Shown: piece by piece, positions 16,604 to 17,924 of the stretch
How positions within the stretch are numbered: position 1 is the first letter of the stretch
How the letters are laid out: each line of letters starts with the position of its first letter
NCBI GenBank assembly: GCA_016303225.1
Contig: JAEDMC010000040.1
Span: 1 to 17,924 of the forward strand
Direction of reading: 5' to 3'
DNA length: 17,924 nucleotides
Source: Kiritimatiellia bacterium
GTDB lineage: Bacteria; Verrucomicrobiota; Kiritimatiellia; RFP12; UBA1067
Translations under genes and position numbers: made by a program
Notes under the pieces: generated by a model
Told to the model about the DNA's origin: nothing
The model's input: the letters and a program-made list of their open reading frames with translations, nothing else
Databases searched by the model: none

Positions 16604-16688
16604 AGTGGCGTGTCCCCATACACTCACGTCTATTTGGAGGCATCGCCAAACGCCCGATTTAAAACATGAATGATGAAAACACGCCACT
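16604..16688 (-). promoter_or_regulatory. Long-range stem with T-rich tail in the giant gene leader
   Basis: On the minus strand AGTGGCGTGT (16688-16679) pairs perfectly with ACACGCCACT (16613-16604), directly followed by TCTTTTTG. The 65-base loop contains a second short stem, TTTGG (16650-16646) with CCAAA (16637-16633). It ends 53 bases before the giant gene's start. A stem followed by a T-rich tract resembles an intrinsic terminator, so it could be an attenuator in the leader or the terminator of the GNAT module. The terminal repeats also resemble a miniature inverted-repeat element. Confidence 0.45.
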
Positions 16689-16929
16689 GTGGATTGCTCC
16701 ACGTAGCGCGATCATCGTATTCCGCTTTAAATCTATAACTCTGGCGAAGTTTCCAAATAAGCGTCATACGCTGATTTCGCGTACGTTGCACGGGTTAGCT
16801 TGCGCACCCCGCACATCCCTCACCCCGGGTTGCCCCGTGGAGAATCCGGCCGCTTTGGGTGCTGCGACCGGTATAGGCCTTTCAATCTACTGTCGAGACG
16901 TTCCTTTCATTTCGAGTTGCGGATTGAAA
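16689..16929. other. Intergenic region with GC-rich REP-like palindromes
   Basis: This stretch between the GNAT gene and the giant gene's leader has no convincing gene. At about 16788-16850 it holds closely spaced GC-rich inverted segments (for example CACGGGTTAGC, GCGCACCCCGC and CCCCGGGTTGCCCCG) that resemble repetitive extragenic palindromes. I found no clear promoter for the giant gene here. Confidence 0.35.
16880..16929 (-). terminator. Weak inverted repeat after the GNAT gene
   Basis: On the plus strand TTTCAATC (16880-16887) and GATTGAAA (16922-16929) are perfect 8-bp inverted repeats with a 34-base loop, directly abutting the GNAT stop codon. There is no T-tract, so function as a terminator is uncertain. 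Confidence 0.25.
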
Positions 16930-17526
16930 TCATGCGGCGGCAGGACTGCGAAGGACGCACAGCATCTGATCGTAGGTGACTTTGTCCTTTGCGTCATACC
17001 GCTCATTCCAGGATTGGAAGTTCCAACGGTTGTAGAAATGGATCAGTTTCGGCGACTTCACGTCACGTTCGACCATCACCAGCTTGCCGCCGACATAATC
17101 CTTCGCGCAATACAGTTTCTCGAATGCCAGCGACAGCAGTTCGTCACCGCTGATGCGTTCCTTCTCCGGAAGCGCATAGTTCTTTCCGATCTGCGCAATG
17201 AGATAGACCGCCGCCGTATAGCTCTTCTTCTCTTCATCGGCAAACCGTTCGATCATGCGGCACTTGCTCTTGGAAATCTTGTCCCTGGCGACAGAGAACG
17301 GCTTCAACAGCAAGGTGAAATATCCAAGCAACGCAGAGGTCTTCTTGTCATAGACCAGATATGTCACCGATGCACCAAGATGCATCGAATGAACGGCCTT
17401 GTCACAAAGGAACTCCTGAACTTCCTTGTTCAGCGGGCACGTAAAGTCCTGAAAGGCATACCCATCAGCCAGACCTCCAGCCGCCTCAAACTGCTGCAAG
17501 GTCAAGATTTCGACTTCGCGCTTCAT
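16930..17526 (-). CDS. Divergent GNAT-family acetyltransferase (possible toxin)
   Basis: The 198-residue product resembles GNAT-fold acetyltransferases, which move acetyl from acetyl-CoA to an amine. Fold features are TYLVYDKKTSALLGYFTLLL (strands 3-4 region), SYTAAVYLIAQIGKNYAL (motif A), SGDELLSLAFEKL (following helix), GGKLVMVER (motif B strand) and LIHFYNRWNFQSW (C-terminal FY-x-GF-like motif). The usual acetyl-CoA loop (Q/R-x-x-G-x-G/A) is altered, with GKNYALPEKERISGDEL in its place, as in a subfamily often preceded by a tiny partner gene. Its ATG overlaps the stop of the 69-residue gene (ATGA at 17523-17526), indicating translational coupling. No signal peptide is present. A toxin role is inferred from arrangement only; a metabolic or antibiotic acetyltransferase cannot be excluded. 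Confidence 0.72.
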   Translation of the reverse strand: MKREVEILTLQQFEAAGGLADGYAFQDFTCPLNKEVQEFLCDKAVHSMHLGASVTYLVYDKKTSALLGYFTLLLKPFSVARDKISKSKCRMIERFADEEKKSYTAAVYLIAQIGKNYALPEKERISGDELLSLAFEKLYCAKDYVGGKLVMVERDVKSPKLIHFYNRWNFQSWNERYDAKDKVTYDQMLCVLRSPAAA

Positions 17527-17732
17527 GCGTGAACCTTGCCGCGTCGAGCCCGGACAATGCGCTGAACCGCACTGCGAATCTCACGCTTGCCCTTGATCTC
17601 ATGCACCGCACCCGTTGGAGCGGGAGCCGTCCACTTCGCAGGAGGATTTTCCGACAACAACAAATCAACGAAAGTGTTCGCCGCTTTCGCCTCCGTGCAA
17701 TAGAAGTTCGCCGTTATGCTTGATGTTGCCAT
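17523..17732 (-). CDS. Small partner protein of the GNAT gene (possible antitoxin)
   Basis: This is a 69-residue protein beginning MATSSITANFYCTEAKAANTF and ending in a basic segment (GKREIRSAVQRIVRARRGK). The MxTSSITxNF opening resembles that of small proteins often encoded immediately before GNAT acetyltransferases, a match made from memory. The basic C-terminus could bind DNA or RNA. I chose the ATG at 17732 because GAGG (17739-17742) lies six bases upstream; an earlier ATG at 17786 abuts the -10 box and lies upstream of the likely transcript start. It overlaps the GNAT gene by 4 bases (ATGA). Function unproven. Confidence 0.68.
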   Translation of the reverse strand: MATSSITANFYCTEAKAANTFVDLLLSENPPAKWTAPAPTGAVHEIKGKREIRSAVQRIVRARRGKVHA

Positions 17733-17786
17733 TCCGTACCTCGCTTTCAGTTCAGGGCATAGTCCCCCCAAGAAGAAAACAGCCAC

Positions 17787-17805
17787 ATTATATCATTTTT
17801 CGCCC
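17787..17805 (-). promoter_or_regulatory. Extended -10 promoter of the GNAT module
   Basis: On the minus strand this reads GGGCGAAAAATGATATAAT, with a perfect TATAAT (17787-17792) preceded by TG. It matches the grpE promoter at 18 of 19 bases. Transcription should start near 17780, leaving about 48 bases of leader. A palindromic site begins 5 bases upstream. Confidence 0.65.
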
Positions 17806-17809
17806 AATG

Positions 17810-17864
17810 TTTTCAGGGGTCTCGTGAAAATTCGAGATAAATTATCCCTGAAAATCAGGGATAA
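17810..17864. promoter_or_regulatory. Nested palindromes upstream of the GNAT module
   Basis: Three overlapping inverted repeats share the half-site TCAGGG. TTTTCAGGG (17810-17818) pairs with CCCTGAAAA (17846-17854). TCTCG (17820-17824) pairs with CGAGA (17833-17837). TTATCCCTGA (17842-17851) pairs with TCAGGGATAA (17855-17864), a perfect 10-bp stem with an AAA loop. The first half-site falls in the -35 region of the leftward promoter. This is consistent with operator sites for autoregulation or for a regulator encoded to the right. Confidence 0.6.
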
Positions 17865-17883
17865 GGGTGATACCATATGCCGC

Positions 17884-17913
17884 TTGACGCATACTAAAGT
17901 CATTTGCTATACT
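17884..17913 (+). promoter_or_regulatory. Rightward promoter at the window edge
   Basis: The -35 is TTGACG (17884-17889), the spacer 18 bases, and the -10 TATACT (17908-17913) with an extended TGC. It faces out of the window, so a plus-strand gene probably begins just past base 17924. The core TGCTATACT is identical to the HU-like gene's promoter, and the bases after it (CCCATCAG) resemble GCCGCCAG there. Confidence 0.6.
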
Positions 17914-17924
17914 CCCATCAGAAC

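Noticed and set aside
16666..17532. 288-residue plus-strand frame
   Set aside because: Most of it is antisense to the GNAT gene and the rest covers the GC-rich palindrome region; it has no ribosome site or family motif.
17733..17786. N-terminal extension of the small GNAT partner (ATG at 17786)
   Set aside because: It abuts the -10 box and precedes the likely transcript start; GAGG supports 17732.

Overview
The window looks like a chromosomal segment of a GC-rich bacterium of the Kiritimatiellae type (Verrucomicrobiota, probably gut or rumen). This is an inference, not something the sequence proves. It rests on the mix of a giant secreted protein (leucine-rich repeats, chitobiase-C-like modules, InlB-type repeats), a DUF4469-type HU-like DNA-binding protein and a GH95-like glycosidase. 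There are no rRNA or tRNA genes, no transposase gene and no CRISPR array.

Layout. Positions 1-337 hold the possible end of an upstream gene, an 8-bp tandem repeat and a strong hairpin. From 7770 down to 338 (all minus strand) runs a compact gene string: grpE, dnaJ, a GH95-like alpha-L-fucosidase, an aldose 1-epimerase (galM) and tex. Gaps after dnaJ are 7, 19 and 12 bases, so it reads as one operon behind an extended -10 promoter at about 7823-7841. dnaK is not present. Two arrays of a 9-bp CTAG-containing repeat occur in this operon: one fills the grpE-dnaJ gap, the other lies in frame inside tex. Both end with the same signature, CTAG-N5-ACCGGTT.

At 7771-8170 is a divergent regulatory region. 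It drives grpE leftward and an HU-like/DUF4469 protein (8171-8917) rightward. The rightward promoter carries three perfect copies of a 12-bp repeat, two of them 22 bp apart and bracketing the -10 box. A convergent hairpin (8945-8969) separates this gene from the end of a 7.5-kb minus-strand gene (9057-16550). That gene encodes a secreted protein of about 2,497 residues with BspA/LRR_5 repeats, including tandem 83-residue (249-bp) units, a Tyr-rich middle, four CHB_HEX_C-like domains, three InlB/Flg_new-like repeats, two jelly-roll-like domains and a distinctive C-terminal domain. Its leader contains a long-range stem followed by a T-rich tract.

At 16930-17732 (minus) is a two-gene module. A 69-residue protein overlaps a divergent GNAT-fold acetyltransferase by ATGA, which resembles a toxin-antitoxin pair. 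Its promoter shares 18 of 19 bases with the grpE promoter. Nested palindromes at 17810-17864 lie between it and a strong outward-facing plus-strand promoter at the window edge.

The chaperone/tex operon looks like core housekeeping DNA with two carbohydrate genes inserted. The giant surface protein, the HU-like gene and the GNAT module look like accessory DNA with its own regulation.
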